Source of the DNA: Glycomyces niveus
Lineage (GTDB): Bacteria; Actinomycetota; Actinomycetes; Mycobacteriales; Micromonosporaceae
NCBI RefSeq assembly: GCF_017592475.1
Contig: NZ_JAGFNP010000005.1
Location: 1-64,000 of the forward strand
DNA: 64,000 bases
Direction: 5' to 3'
Positions within the stretch are counted from its first letter, which is position 1. Every line of letters starts with the position of its first letter. The notes below the pieces were generated by a model that was not told the origin of the DNA, did not search any database, and was given only the letters and a program-made list of their open reading frames with translations. Of this stretch, positions 9,508 through 19,374 are shown piece by piece. A program made the position numbers and the translations under genes.

Positions 9508-10053
9508 GTGAAGCCCGCGGAATGGCCCCAGCAGCCGGAACCGGTCACCGAGGCCGACGCCGCAGCCGTCCGCAAGCAGCTCGGACGCCCGATCCGCGGC
9601 GCCCACGCCGTCGCCTGGCGCTGCCCCTGCGGCCAGCCCGCCGTCATCGAGACCGAACCGCGCCTGCCCGACGGCACCCCCTTCCCGACCACGTACTACC
9701 TGACCTGCCCGAAAGCCGCCTCGGCCATCGGCAGGCTCGAAGGCGGCGGGGTCATGAAGGACATGAACGAACGCCTCAACGCCGACCCCGACCTCGCCGC
9801 CCGGCACCGCGCCGCCCACGAGGACTACCTCGCCCGCCGCGCCAAGCTCGGCGACGTCGCCGAGATCGCGGGCATCTCGGCCGGGGGGCTGCCCGACCGC
9901 GTCAAGTGCCTGCACGCCCTCGTCGGCCACTCGCTCGCCGCCGGACCCGGCGTCAGCCCGTTCGGCGACGAGGCCATCGACATGCTCCCCGAATGGTGGC
10001 AGCGCGGCAGCTGCGCCACCGGGCACACCGAACCCCAGGAGGACGGCGCATGA
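9508..10053 (+). CDS. DUF501 family protein
   Basis: This 181-residue protein belongs to DUF501: QLGRPIRGAHAVAWRCPCGQPAVIET at 21-46, PFPTTYYLTCPKA at 54-66, and a conserved second half with RVKCLHALVGHSLA. The CPCG, TCPK and KCLH cysteines with nearby histidines suggest a metal or redox site, but no biochemical function is established for the family. GTG at 9508 is the only start that preserves the conserved N-terminus. It overlaps the phosphatase gene downstream by 4 nt (ATGA), so the two are co-translated. Confidence 0.88.
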   Translation: MKPAEWPQQPEPVTEADAAAVRKQLGRPIRGAHAVAWRCPCGQPAVIETEPRLPDGTPFPTTYYLTCPKAASAIGRLEGGGVMKDMNERLNADPDLAARHRAAHEDYLARRAKLGDVAEIAGISAGGLPDRVKCLHALVGHSLAAGPGVSPFGDEAIDMLPEWWQRGSCATGHTEPQEDGA

Positions 10054-10970
10054 CCCGCCGCGTAGCAGGCATCGACTGCGGCACCAACTCGATCCGCCTC
10101 CTCATCGCCGACATCGACGACACCGGGCGCCTCCACGACGTGGTGCGCCGCATGGAGGTCGTGCGCCTCGGCGAAGGCGTCGACCGCACCGGCCGCCTCT
10201 CCGACGCGGCCCTCGAACGCACCCGCGTCGCGCTGGCCGACTACACCGCCCAGATCCGCGAGCACGGTGTCGAGGCGGTGCGCATGGTCGCGACCTCCGC
10301 GAGCCGCGACGCCGAGAACGCCGCCGACTTCAAGTCCATGGTCACGGCCGTCCTCGGCCAGGATCCCGAGGTCATCACCGGCGACGAAGAGGCCCGCCTC
10401 TCCTTCACCGGCGCGGTCGCGACCCTGCCGGTCCACGAAGGACAGCGCCTCCTCATCGACATCGGCGGCGGCTCCACGGAGTTCGTGCGCGGCACCGGCG
10501 CCGACGTGGTCGCGGCCATTTCCGTGAACGTCGGCTGCGTGCGGATGACCGAACGGCACCTGCAATCCGACCCGCCGCACGCAGGCGAGATCGCCGGGGC
10601 CGTCGCCGACATCACCGGCATCGCCGACGGCGCGCTGGCGGTGGCCGACGCGGACCGCGAGGCGACCGAGCTCGTCGCGGTGGCCGGCACGGCGACCACG
10701 ATCGCCGCGATCGCCTTGGGGCTCAAGGAGTACGACGCGGACGCGATCGACGGCACGCGCCTCTCCTACGAGCAGGTCGCCCAGGTGACCGCCGACCTCG
10801 CGGCCGCGGACCACGAGGAGCGCCTGGCGATCCCGGTCATGCACCCGGGCCGCGCCGACGTCATCATCGGCGGCGCACTCGTCCTGCGGACCATCATGGA
10901 GCGCAGCGGCATCGACTCGGTGCTCATCTCCGAGCACGACATCCTCGACGGCATCGCCTTGTCCGCGTAG
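10050..10970 (+). CDS. Ppx/GppA-family exopolyphosphatase
   Basis: This 306-residue protein belongs to the sugar-kinase/Hsp70/actin superfamily. It has phosphate-1 motif AGIDCGTNSIRLLI (6-19), a catalytic-region glutamate in MVATSASRDAENAADF, phosphate-2 motif LLIDIGGGSTEF and AGTATTIAAI. It should hydrolyse inorganic polyphosphate or the pppGpp 5'-phosphate. At about 300 residues it is the short actinobacterial form lacking the C-terminal HD domain; two-domain Ppx proteins are near 500. It is translationally coupled to DUF501. Confidence 0.9.
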   Translation: MTRRVAGIDCGTNSIRLLIADIDDTGRLHDVVRRMEVVRLGEGVDRTGRLSDAALERTRVALADYTAQIREHGVEAVRMVATSASRDAENAADFKSMVTAVLGQDPEVITGDEEARLSFTGAVATLPVHEGQRLLIDIGGGSTEFVRGTGADVVAAISVNVGCVRMTERHLQSDPPHAGEIAGAVADITGIADGALAVADADREATELVAVAGTATTIAAIALGLKEYDADAIDGTRLSYEQVAQVTADLAAADHEERLAIPVMHPGRADVIIGGALVLRTIMERSGIDSVLISEHDILDGIALSA

Positions 10971-10981
10971 ACGAAACGACA

Positions 10982-11010
10982 GCGGCCCCCGCGTATGGCG
11001 CGGGCGCCGC
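10982..11010 (+). terminator. Hairpin between convergent genes
   Basis: An interrupted stem (GCGG/CCGC outside, CCCGCG/CGCGGG inside) lies in the 53-bp gap between the phosphatase and the convergent membrane-protein gene. It could serve both strands. Confidence 0.45.
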
Positions 11011-11023
11011 CGTCGCGTTGCCG

Positions 11024-11680
11024 TCACGACCGCTTCGCGGCCTTCCACATCTCGGCTGCGAGCCACAGGGCCGCGACCGTGACCAGTGCGCCCCAGGCGA
11101 TGCGGCCGGCGTGGGGGAGGAAGTACTGCGGGAGCATCGTCGCCAGCAGCGCGGCGAGCGGCACACCGCTCCACTTGTGCAGGGTGCCCGAGCGCCAGAC
11201 CGCCACGGCCGCGAGCACGGCGGCGACCGCGATGAGGGCCAGGCCGATCGCGAAAACGGTCATGGCGGTCGGGTCGTAGCGGAACGCGTCGCCCACCTCG
11301 GTCAGGGTCGCGTCGCCGTCCGCGACGGCCCGTTCGCCGATCGCCTTGAGGCCGTAGACCTCCGCGCCGTAGTACGAGATCGTCAGGGCCGAGCCGATGT
11401 AGCCGATCGTCGCGGCCGTGAAAGCCGTCTTCTCGTTGCGGGTCCCCTCGAGGTGGCCGCGCAGCGCGCCGTACCCGAGCGGGATCAAGATGAGGCCGAC
11501 GATCGCGGCGAGGTGCGCCACGGTCCAGCCGACGCTCGTCCAGGACTCGGCCCCTTCCAGCGTGGTCTGGTCGAGGCGCGGGGCGGCCGCCTCGTAGATC
11601 GCGAACAGGACGCCGGCGAGCGCGAAAGCCAAGGCGCCCATGCGGGCTCGGGGGTCCTGGCGGGTCTGGGGGACGGTCAT
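11024..11680 (-). CDS. Six-helix membrane protein under TetR control, function unknown
   Basis: The 218-residue protein has about six transmembrane helices, for example MGALAFALAGVLFAIYEAAA, LAAIVGLILIPLGYGAL, and a last helix near ALVTVAALWLAAEMW. No catalytic or transport signature was recognised. The ATG at 11680 follows AAGGAG with good spacing. It is transcribed away from a TetR gene, and the shared intergenic region contains two near-identical palindromes, so it is very likely the regulator's target. A role in stress or small-molecule resistance is a guess from that arrangement. Confidence 0.65.
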   Translation of the reverse strand: MTVPQTRQDPRARMGALAFALAGVLFAIYEAAAPRLDQTTLEGAESWTSVGWTVAHLAAIVGLILIPLGYGALRGHLEGTRNEKTAFTAATIGYIGSALTISYYGAEVYGLKAIGERAVADGDATLTEVGDAFRYDPTAMTVFAIGLALIAVAAVLAAVAVWRSGTLHKWSGVPLAALLATMLPQYFLPHAGRIAWGALVTVAALWLAAEMWKAAKRS

Positions 11681-11712
11681 GTCTGCTCCTTGGGGGTTCA
11701 CTGCTCAAACTC

Positions 11713-11779
11713 GAGAGCAGTGCTCTCTGTTGAGAGCAATGATTGCACATCGCCGTCGACAATGCAAGAGCGGTGCTCT
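11713..11779. promoter_or_regulatory. Twin TetR operators
   Basis: AGAGCAGTGCTCT at 11714-11726 (extending to a 7+1+7 palindrome at 11713-11727) and AGAGCGGTGCTCT at 11767-11779 differ at one base. A further half-site, GAGAGCA, lies at 11732-11738. The second operator sits inside the TetR gene's own promoter, 8 bp before its -10. The first lies just upstream of the membrane-protein start. This suggests autorepression and co-repression. Confidence 0.7.
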
Positions 11780-11787
11780 CGTTTCGG

Positions 11788-11793
11788 TACACT
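11788..11793 (+). promoter_or_regulatory. -10 hexamer of the TetR gene
   Basis: TACACT ends 6 nt before the ATG at 11800, indicating a leaderless transcript. Confidence 0.5.
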
Positions 11794-11799
11794 GGCCCG

Positions 11800-12492
11800 A
11801 TGAACGCGCCGAAAACCGCCCGCGAGCGGGCCCGCGCCGAGCTCACCGCCGAGATCCTCGCCGCCGCCCGCCGCCAGCTCCGCGAGAGCGGCACCGCCCA
11901 GCTCTCCCTGCGCTCCGTCGCCCGCGAGCTCGGCATGGCGTCATCGGCCGTCTACCGCTACTTCGCCAGCCGCGACGACCTCCTCACCGCCCTGATAGTC
12001 CAGGCCTACACCGAGATCGGCGAGGCCGCCGAAGGCGCCGACGACCCCGGCGCCGCGCCCGAGGAGCGCTGGCTCGCCGTCTGGCGGGCGGCGCGCGCCT
12101 GGTCCCTGGGCAACCGCCACGAGTACGCGCTCATCTTCGGCACGCCCGTCCCCGGCTACGTCGCCCCGCACATCACCGTCGAGGTCGCGGGGATCATGCC
12201 GCTCACCCTCGCGCGCATCGCCGCCGCCGCCAAGCGGGACGGGAACCTCACGCCCCCAGCGGGACCGGTCTGCCCGCCCGAAGCGATCACCCCGGAGATG
12301 CTGGTGCTCCTGGAAGACGAGGCGTTCACCCCCGACGAGACCGCCCGGCTCATCCTCGCCTGGAACCGCCTCGTCGGCATCATCGGCTACGAGCTGCACG
12401 GCCACCTCGCCAACGTCACCGCCGACGACGCCCTCTTCTTCGACCACACCGCGCGCACCGAAGGCGCGCAGCTCGGACTCGCGTTCCGCTGA
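11800..12492 (+). CDS. TetR/AcrR family regulator with WHG-type C-terminal domain
   Basis: The 230-residue protein has an N-terminal TetR helix-turn-helix at about residues 10-60 (LSLRSVARELG, then AVYRYFASRDDLL). The ligand-binding region contains AWSLGNRHEYALIFGTPVPGY, typical of the TetR_C_33 (WHG) family. It probably represses itself and the divergent membrane protein through the palindromes in between. The ATG at 11800 was chosen because it aligns with the leaderless promoter and a normal TetR N-terminus. The inducer is not predictable. Confidence 0.88.
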   Translation: MNAPKTARERARAELTAEILAAARRQLRESGTAQLSLRSVARELGMASSAVYRYFASRDDLLTALIVQAYTEIGEAAEGADDPGAAPEERWLAVWRAARAWSLGNRHEYALIFGTPVPGYVAPHITVEVAGIMPLTLARIAAAAKRDGNLTPPAGPVCPPEAITPEMLVLLEDEAFTPDETARLILAWNRLVGIIGYELHGHLANVTADDALFFDHTARTEGAQLGLAFR

Positions 12493-12597
12493 AAGGGCGG
12501 TGTCGCAGCAGGACATGGCACGATCCGGGGATACGGGGACCGGCCGGACCTTTCGTCTGGATAGGGCAAGCACACCGCTGACGAAAAGGAGCGCATC

Positions 12598-13044
12598 ATG
12601 CGCAAGCCACTGCTCATCGCCGCCGCCGTCATCGCCCTCGCGGGCCTGTCCGCCTGCGGCCCAGAAGCATCGGACGGGCACGTCAGCCCCACGGTCACGA
12701 ACGGGGCGGGGGAGATCGTCTCCGAGACACCCTCTGCCGAGGTCGACCCGGTCCTGGAAGCGGCCGCCGGCACCTGGGAGGCCGACTACGAGGACGTCGG
12801 CCCGCACGGCTCGACCCTCACGATCAACGAGGACGGCACCGCGACACTGCGCTCCTTCGCGAGCCAGACCGGCGACTTCGAGGGTCAGGTCTTCCTCAGC
12901 GAGGGCGACCCGCAGCGCTTCGAGGGCACCGAGCCCGAGAGCGGCACGTACATCGAGGTCGAACTCGTCTTCGACCAGGAGGCCGACACGCTCACCCTGA
13001 CCTACCCGAGCGAGGGCGGCACCTACGTCCACCACCGCAGCTGA
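12598..13044 (+). CDS. Small secreted lipoprotein, function unknown
   Basis: The 148-residue precursor has a lipobox, LAGLSAC (Cys20), and AAGGAG before its ATG. The mature domain is an acidic, probably beta-rich fold (GTWEADYEDVGPHGSTLTINEDGTATLRSF, then YIEVELVFDQEADTLTLTYPSEGG). This resembles small lipocalin-like or META-type lipoproteins, but I cannot assign it firmly. It lies alone between the TetR gene and the convergent PP2C phosphatase. Confidence 0.7.
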   Translation: MRKPLLIAAAVIALAGLSACGPEASDGHVSPTVTNGAGEIVSETPSAEVDPVLEAAAGTWEADYEDVGPHGSTLTINEDGTATLRSFASQTGDFEGQVFLSEGDPQRFEGTEPESGTYIEVELVFDQEADTLTLTYPSEGGTYVHHRS

Positions 13045-13080
13045 CCGGTAAACGCGGCGAAGCCGTGTTCACCAGTCGGC

Positions 13081-13890
13081 TCAACCTCTGAGCGCCAGCG
13101 CCACCACGATCGCCGCGATCACGAGCACCACGCCGATCGCGGCGATCGCCCACGGCCAGCGCCGAACCGGCTTGTGCTCGGCCACGTCGCCGACGACGAC
13201 CGTGACGTTGTCCGGCCCGCCGCCCTCGAGGGCGAGGCGCACGAGCTCGTCGGCGGCGGCCTGCGGGTCGGCGAAGTCGCGCAGGACGTTCTCGATGACG
13301 GCGTCGTCGACGACGTCGCTGAGCCCGTCCGAGCAGAGCATGTACCGGTCGCCGATGAGGGCCGGGCGGGTCTCGAAGTGCGCGGGGGCGGGGTTGGCCT
13401 GGAGCACGCGGGTGACCACCGACTTGTACGGGTGGTCCTGGGCTTCGGCGGGGGTGATCGCGCCTTCGTCGACGAGGTGCTGGACGTAGGAGTCGTCCAC
13501 GGTCACCTGCACGAAGTCCTCGCCGCGCACCTGGTAGGCCCGGGAGTCGCCGATGTGGACGATGTCGACCGCGTTGTCGCCCAGCCAGAGTCCGGTGAGT
13601 GTGGTCGCCATGCCCTCCGATTCGGGGTTCTCGGCGACCGCCGCCCTGATGCGGTCGCGGGCGGCGTCGACGACCGCGCCGAGCTCGGCGGAGGCCTCGA
13701 CGGGGGAGCGGCGGGCCAGCCGTGTCACCTCGGCGATGGTGACCCCGCTGGCCACCTCGCCGGCAGCCGCGCCGCCCACGCCGTCGGCGACGGCGAGCAG
13801 CCGCCGCGACGCGAGGTGGGAGTCCTCGTTCAGGTCGCGGACTTTGCCCACGTCGGTCGCGGCGCCGTAGCGCCAACGCAATTCGGTCAC
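13081..13890 (-). CDS. PP2C-family Ser/Thr protein phosphatase
   Basis: The 269-residue protein has the metal-dependent phosphatase motifs in order: DLNEDSHLA (19-27), LAVADGVGGAAAGEVAS (32-48), HIGDSRAYQV, ITPAEAQDHPYKSVVTRVL, MLCSDGLSDVV and GGGPDNVTVVVG. The aspartates in ADG, SDG and GPDN are the Mn2+ ligands, so it should be active. One transmembrane helix near the C-terminus (about 245-265) would tether it, with the catalytic domain inside. It is divergent from a Ser/Thr kinase, so the pair probably forms a reversible phosphorylation switch. The start is GTG at 13890, with only a weak ribosome binding site. Confidence 0.92.
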   Translation of the reverse strand: MTELRWRYGAATDVGKVRDLNEDSHLASRRLLAVADGVGGAAAGEVASGVTIAEVTRLARRSPVEASAELGAVVDAARDRIRAAVAENPESEGMATTLTGLWLGDNAVDIVHIGDSRAYQVRGEDFVQVTVDDSYVQHLVDEGAITPAEAQDHPYKSVVTRVLQANPAPAHFETRPALIGDRYMLCSDGLSDVVDDAVIENVLRDFADPQAAADELVRLALEGGGPDNVTVVVGDVAEHKPVRRWPWAIAAIGVVLVIAAIVVALALRG

Positions 13891-14094
13891 AGGCGATCAC
13901 CACTGATTCCGCACCGGGATTCGGCTGTCTGTTCAAAGCTTGGCCGTTCGAGGGACATGGGCGCAAGTGTAGTGTCCCGACACTCTCCGCTGCCGACCCT
14001 TGATCCCGGTGCGCCCCGCCCCGCCCGCACCTGCGTGTATCCCCCGTTCGTGCCAGCCTGCCATGCCGGTGCTGAGCTGCGAGGACGTCCCCTT

Positions 14095-14100
14095 TACAGT
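14095..14100 (+). promoter_or_regulatory. -10 hexamer of the kinase gene
   Basis: TACAGT lies 37 nt before the ATG at 14138, giving a short leader that contains the TAGGAG ribosome binding site. Confidence 0.4.
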
Positions 14101-14137
14101 GGATTCAGCCCGCTTCGCCAGCCCCCTAGGAGCACCC

Positions 14138-15493
14138 ATGCAGACGGTTCTGGCCGACCGGTACGTCCTGGAGCACGAGATCGCCCGCGGCGCGGTCGGC
14201 GTCGTGTGGCGGGCCCTCGACCAGGTCACCGGCGACCATGTGGCCGTGAAGGTCCTCCGCCCGGAGCTGCGGGGCGAGGAGGAGATCTTCGAGAGCTTCC
14301 GCGCCGAGGCGGGCATCCTGCGCACGCTCGACCACCCCGGGGTCGTGTCCGTCAAGGACTTCATCGTCACCGACACGGTGTGCGCGGTCGTGCTCGAGTT
14401 CATCGAGGGCCTCGACCTGCGCGAGCACCTGCGCCTGCACGGGCCGCTCCCGGCCGCCGAGGCCGCGCGCCGCTGCGCGGGCGCCGCTGAGACGCTGGCC
14501 GCGATCCACCGCGCCGGGTACCGGCACGGGGACGTCAAGCCCGGCAACCTGATGCTGTCCGGGACCGAGGGCCTGAAGTTCATCGACTTCGGCATCGCGC
14601 GCGCGGCCGCGTCCAAGACCGTGCCCTCGCACGGCACGCCCGAGTACATCGCCCCGGAGGTCGCCTCGGGCGACTCCGCGAGCCCCGGCGTGGACAACTA
14701 CGCGCTCGGGCTCGTCCTCTACGAGGCGCTCACCGCCCACAGCGCCTACCGCGGCGGCTCCATCACCGACGTGGTCGAGCGGCACCTGACGCAGATCCCG
14801 GTCAAGCCGGCCGCGGTGGACGCCGAGCTGTGGCGGACCGTGGAGATGCTGCTCGCCCTCGACCCGCGCGCCCGCGGCGACCTCGACGCGGTCGCCGCCG
14901 AACTGCGCCGCCTCGCGCCGCGCCTGTCGAACCGGGCGACCGCGCCGATCGTGCCGGAGCTGCGCGAGCGGGACGCGACCGCGACGTTCACCTACGACCC
15001 CGTGACCCCGAACGCGCCGGAGGTCGAGGTGGGCGCGATCGGCGCGATGCTCGCCGCCGAGTCCGCGGGCGGGGACCGCGCGGGCGCGGTGTACGGCAAG
15101 GACGGCGACAGACTCGGGCGCGGCTGGATCATCGGCCTCGCCGCCGCGGCGGGCTTCGTCGTGATCGCGGCCGTATGGGCCTTTCTGGTCGTCACCCGCC
15201 CCGATCTCCCGGATGAGGACGATGTGGCCGATCCGTCCCCGAGCACGAGCGAGTCTGCGCCCGTGGAGGACGAGACCTCACCCGACGCAACGGAAACGAG
15301 TCCCGAGCCGAGCGCGACGCCCGGTGAGGAGACGGCCACTCCTCAAGGGCCGGACGCCGAAAGCGAATCACCTGACCGGAATTCGGATGAAATGTCCGAA
15401 TCGGAAGGCGACGGCGATGATTCCACTGAGGGCGGTTCCGACGACGACTCGCCCGGATCCGATCTCATCGGATCCCCCATGCCCGACAACTGA
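14138..15493 (+). CDS. Membrane-bound Ser/Thr protein kinase (PknB-like, no PASTA domain)
   Basis: The 451-residue protein has an N-terminal kinase domain, a transmembrane helix at about 330-352, and an extracellular tail of about 100 residues. The tail is almost entirely Ser, Thr, Pro, Glu and Asp. Catalytic residues are present: Lys38 in VAVKVL, Asp132 in HGDVKPGNL, and Asp150 in IDFGIA. The catalytic loop reads HGD instead of HRD, so it is a non-RD kinase and may not need activation-loop phosphorylation. The tail has no PASTA repeats, so it probably does not sense muropeptides. TAGGAG precedes the chosen ATG. The PP2C phosphatase is divergently encoded next door. Confidence 0.9.
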   Translation: MQTVLADRYVLEHEIARGAVGVVWRALDQVTGDHVAVKVLRPELRGEEEIFESFRAEAGILRTLDHPGVVSVKDFIVTDTVCAVVLEFIEGLDLREHLRLHGPLPAAEAARRCAGAAETLAAIHRAGYRHGDVKPGNLMLSGTEGLKFIDFGIARAAASKTVPSHGTPEYIAPEVASGDSASPGVDNYALGLVLYEALTAHSAYRGGSITDVVERHLTQIPVKPAAVDAELWRTVEMLLALDPRARGDLDAVAAELRRLAPRLSNRATAPIVPELRERDATATFTYDPVTPNAPEVEVGAIGAMLAAESAGGDRAGAVYGKDGDRLGRGWIIGLAAAAGFVVIAAVWAFLVVTRPDLPDEDDVADPSPSTSESAPVEDETSPDATETSPEPSATPGEETATPQGPDAESESPDRNSDEMSESEGDGDDSTEGGSDDDSPGSDLIGSPMPDN

Positions 15494-15744
15494 AAGCGAT
15501 AGCGACAGTCGATAATGATCCGTGACCGCCGGGCAACGCCGAGTCATCGCAACCCATGGCGCGATCGGGATCACACGATTGGAATTCTCGAAACAGGCGT
15601 TGCAATCCTGTGGACCACTCCGGCCGTTTCGCAAGGCTTGCAGCGTAATCCGTGAACCCACCCAGTCAAGTATCGGTAACGGTCTATCGACACATTGGAG
15701 CTGTCCACTTGTCATGCGGGCATCTACATGGCATCCTGTCGGGC

Positions 15745-16248
15745 ATGGCAGGAAAAGAACTCAACGCAACCTCAGCAGCATTGCTGGGCTTGCTGCACGA
15801 AGGACCGATGACCGGCGGACAACTCATGGCGGAGGCGACCCGTCGCCTCGGTCCGTACTGGACCATGACGCGTTCCCAGGTCTACCGCGAACTCCCCGCC
15901 CTCGCCGAAGGCGGCCTCGTTCGGGTCGGGAAGCCGGGGCCGCGCGCCTCGGTGCCCTACACGATCAGCGCCAACGGCAAGCGGGCGTTCACGCGCTGGC
16001 TCAACGAGCCGGCCCGCATCGGCCAGCTGCGCGACCCCGTCGCGCTGCGCACGGCCTTCCTCGACTACCTCTCCAAGGACACCGCCGAGGAGATGTTCGC
16101 CGACGCGACCGAGCAGCACCAGGAGGCCTTGGCAGAGGCCCGCGCCGCTGCGAAGGACTACGCGGACGAGGACCCGAACGCGGCGATCGCGATGGAGTTC
16201 GCGATCGGCTACCACCGCTCCGCCCTCAGCTGGCTGAAGAAGCGGTAG
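15745..16248 (+). CDS. PadR family transcriptional regulator
   Basis: The 167-residue protein has the PadR winged helix: ALLGLLHEGPMTGGQLMAEA, then YWTMTRSQVYRELPALAEGGLV and the wing RASVPYTISANGKRAF. A helical dimerisation arm follows (LDYLSKDTAEEMFADATEQH). PadR proteins repress detoxification or efflux genes and usually respond to a small hydrophobic ligand; its target here is not obvious. The ATG at 15745 was chosen because family members start just before this helix. The 251-bp upstream region is AT-richer than its surroundings. Confidence 0.88.
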   Translation: MAGKELNATSAALLGLLHEGPMTGGQLMAEATRRLGPYWTMTRSQVYRELPALAEGGLVRVGKPGPRASVPYTISANGKRAFTRWLNEPARIGQLRDPVALRTAFLDYLSKDTAEEMFADATEQHQEALAEARAAAKDYADEDPNAAIAMEFAIGYHRSALSWLKKR

Positions 16249-16294
16249 CGGCAGTGCCCGGGTCCTGACCCGGGAAACGACGATCAAGCACGTA

Positions 16295-16330
16295 ACGGGA
16301 CGCGGCCCCAGCGGGGGCTCGCGTCCCGTT
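16295..16330 (+). terminator. Terminator after the PadR gene
   Basis: ACGGGACGCG pairs with CGCGTCCCGT around an inner GCCCC/GGGGC, followed by TT. A second small palindrome, CCCGGG-N6-CCCGGG, lies just before it at about 16258-16275. Confidence 0.7.
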
Positions 16331-16367
16331 TCGTATGAGCCCGAATACAGGCGTAGTCTGATCTGTT

Positions 16368-17486
<1,119 letters not shown>

Positions 17487-17712
17487 GCGCGTCGCAGGTC
17501 CCGTCCTATAGGATGTGCGATCCGCTGTGGACGGCTCGTGGCCGCCCGATGACGCTCCGCCGAGCATCGATGGGCCGCCTGACCATAGCTGCTTCCACCG
17601 TTCGGCTGAAATCGCGTCGTAACCCTTGCACGGCCGTGACATATGGGGCTGAATCTGCGGAATATGCCACGCTTGTACTGGAGCCGCCCGACCGGCGCCG
17701 AGGTCCGGCGGC

Positions 17713-17718
17713 TAGACT
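17713..17718 (+). promoter_or_regulatory. -10 hexamer of a leaderless promoter (ftsE)
   Basis: TAGACT ends 7 nt before the GTG at 17726. Confidence 0.5.
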
Positions 17719-17725
17719 CCGGCTC

Positions 17726-18406
17726 GTGATTCAGCTTGAGGGTGTAACCAAGCACTACCCCCGGTCGAACCGCCCTTCGGTCGAGGACGTGAACGTCTTC
17801 ATCGACAAGGGAGAGTTCGTCTTCTTCATCGGTCCGACCGGTGCGGGGAAGTCCACGATGATCAAGCTCCTGCTGCGCGAAGAGGTTCCGGACAAGGGCA
17901 AGATCACCGTCGGGGACACCGACGTGACGAGGCTCCGCCGGTGGAAGGTCCCCGCCTACCGGCGCAGCATCGGCTGCGTGTTCCAGGACTTCCGGCTGCT
18001 GCCGAACCGCACGGCCGCCGAGAACGTGGCGTTCGCGCTCGAGGTCATCGGCAAGCCGCGCTCGGTCGCGCGCCGGGTCGTCCCCGAGGTGCTCGAACTC
18101 GTGGGCCTCGGCGGCAAGGAGCACCGCTACCCGCACGAGCTCTCCGGCGGCGAGCAGCAGCGCGTCGCGGTGGCCCGCGCCTTCGTCAACCGGCCGCTCC
18201 TGCTGCTGGCCGACGAGCCCACCGGTAACCTCGACCCCGACACCTCGATCGAGATCATGCGGCTGCTCGACCGGATCAGCCGCACCGGCACCACCATCCT
18301 CATGGTCACCCACGACTCCAACATCGTGAACCAGATGCGCCGTCGCGTCATCGAGATCGAGAACGGCCAGATCGTCCGCGACCAGGCTCGCGGCGTCTAC
18401 GGCTAG
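17726..18406 (+). CDS. ftsE: Cell division ATP-binding protein FtsE
   Basis: FtsE is the cytoplasmic ATPase of the FtsEX complex, which uses ATP hydrolysis to switch on peptidoglycan hydrolases at the septum. The 226-residue protein has Walker [10 protein letters not shown] (36-44), a Q-loop [12 protein letters not shown] typical of FtsE, signature [14 protein letters not shown], and Walker [13 protein letters not shown]. The H-loop is VTHDSNIV. It starts with GTG at a leaderless promoter. ftsX follows 21 nt after the stop. Confidence 0.96.
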   Translation: MIQLEGVTKHYPRSNRPSVEDVNVFIDKGEFVFFIGPTGAGKSTMIKLLLREEVPDKGKITVGDTDVTRLRRWKVPAYRRSIGCVFQDFRLLPNRTAAENVAFALEVIGKPRSVARRVVPEVLELVGLGGKEHRYPHELSGGEQQRVAVARAFVNRPLLLLADEPTGNLDPDTSIEIMRLLDRISRTGTTILMVTHDSNIVNQMRRRVIEIENGQIVRDQARGVYG

Positions 18407-18427
18407 CGGAAGGCAGATACAGAGCAC

Positions 18428-19303
18428 ATGCGCGCGAAGTACGTGATGTCCGAGGTCTTCCTCGGACTGTGGCGCAACATCTCCATGACGATCGCCATGA
18501 TCATCACCATGGCCGTCTCGCTGACGATGCTCGGCGCGGGCCTCCTGCTGTACAACCAGGTCGACGTGATCGAGCGGCACTACCAGACGAACCTCGAAGT
18601 CGTCGTCTACCTGCAGCAGGACATCGACCAGGCCACGACCGACCAGATCAACGCCGAGCTCAAGGAGAGCGACCTCGTCGCCGAGGTCCAGTACGAGTCG
18701 AAGGAAGAGGCCTACGAGCGCTTCCAGGAGACCTTCGAGGACACTCCCGACCTGGTCAAGTCCGTGGACGCCGAGGCCCTGCCGCCCGCGTTCCGCGTCA
18801 AGATGAAGGACATCGCCGACGCGCCGGAGCTCCAGAAGCAGTTCGAGGGCCGCGAGGGCGTCTTCCAGGTCACCAACCAGCGTGAGATCCTCCAGCAGGT
18901 CTTCGACATCCTCGGCGGGGCACAGCGCCTCACGCTCATCATCGCGCTCGTCCAGGGCGTCGCCGCTCTCATGCTGGTGGCGAACACGATCCAGGTCGCC
19001 GCGTACTCGCGGCGCCGCGAGGTCGCGATCATGAAGCTCGTGGGCGCGCCGAACTGGTTCGTCCAGGCGCCGTTCGTGCTCGAGGCCGTCTTCGCCGGCG
19101 TCATCGGCTCGATCTTCGCCTTCGGCACGCTCATCGCCGCGAAGTTCCTGGTCATCGACGGCCAGTTCGCGGACCTGTTCAAGCTCATGCCCCCGATCAC
19201 GATGCAGGCGATCCTCATCCAGCTGCCGATCCTCGTCGGCGTCTCGGCGGTCATCAGCGCGATCACGGCGTGGATCACCTTGCGCTTCAACATCAAGGTC
19301 TGA
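18428..19303 (+). CDS. ftsX: Cell division permease-like protein FtsX
   Basis: The 291-residue protein has the FtsX layout: one N-terminal transmembrane helix (about 20-42), a large extracytoplasmic domain (about 43-180, rich in Glu and Gln), then three helices. The conserved segment YSRRREVAIMKLVGAPNWFVQAPF lies in between. The extracellular loop recruits and activates a cell-wall hydrolase. The gene directly downstream encodes a coiled-coil M23 peptidase, the likely partner. It is co-transcribed with ftsE. Confidence 0.96.
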   Translation: MRAKYVMSEVFLGLWRNISMTIAMIITMAVSLTMLGAGLLLYNQVDVIERHYQTNLEVVVYLQQDIDQATTDQINAELKESDLVAEVQYESKEEAYERFQETFEDTPDLVKSVDAEALPPAFRVKMKDIADAPELQKQFEGREGVFQVTNQREILQQVFDILGGAQRLTLIIALVQGVAALMLVANTIQVAAYSRRREVAIMKLVGAPNWFVQAPFVLEAVFAGVIGSIFAFGTLIAAKFLVIDGQFADLFKLMPPITMQAILIQLPILVGVSAVISAITAWITLRFNIKV

Positions 19304-19374
19304 CCTTATATCGATAGGGACCTATGTCCCGAATGGCCTGAACGTCTGTCGCAGATGGACTACATTCGGGCCTT

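Noticed and set aside
15700..15745. PadR operator upstream of the PadR gene
   Set aside because: Repeated GGCATC and an imperfect TGTCATG...CATCCTGTC pattern are visible, but no clean palindrome; too weak to report.
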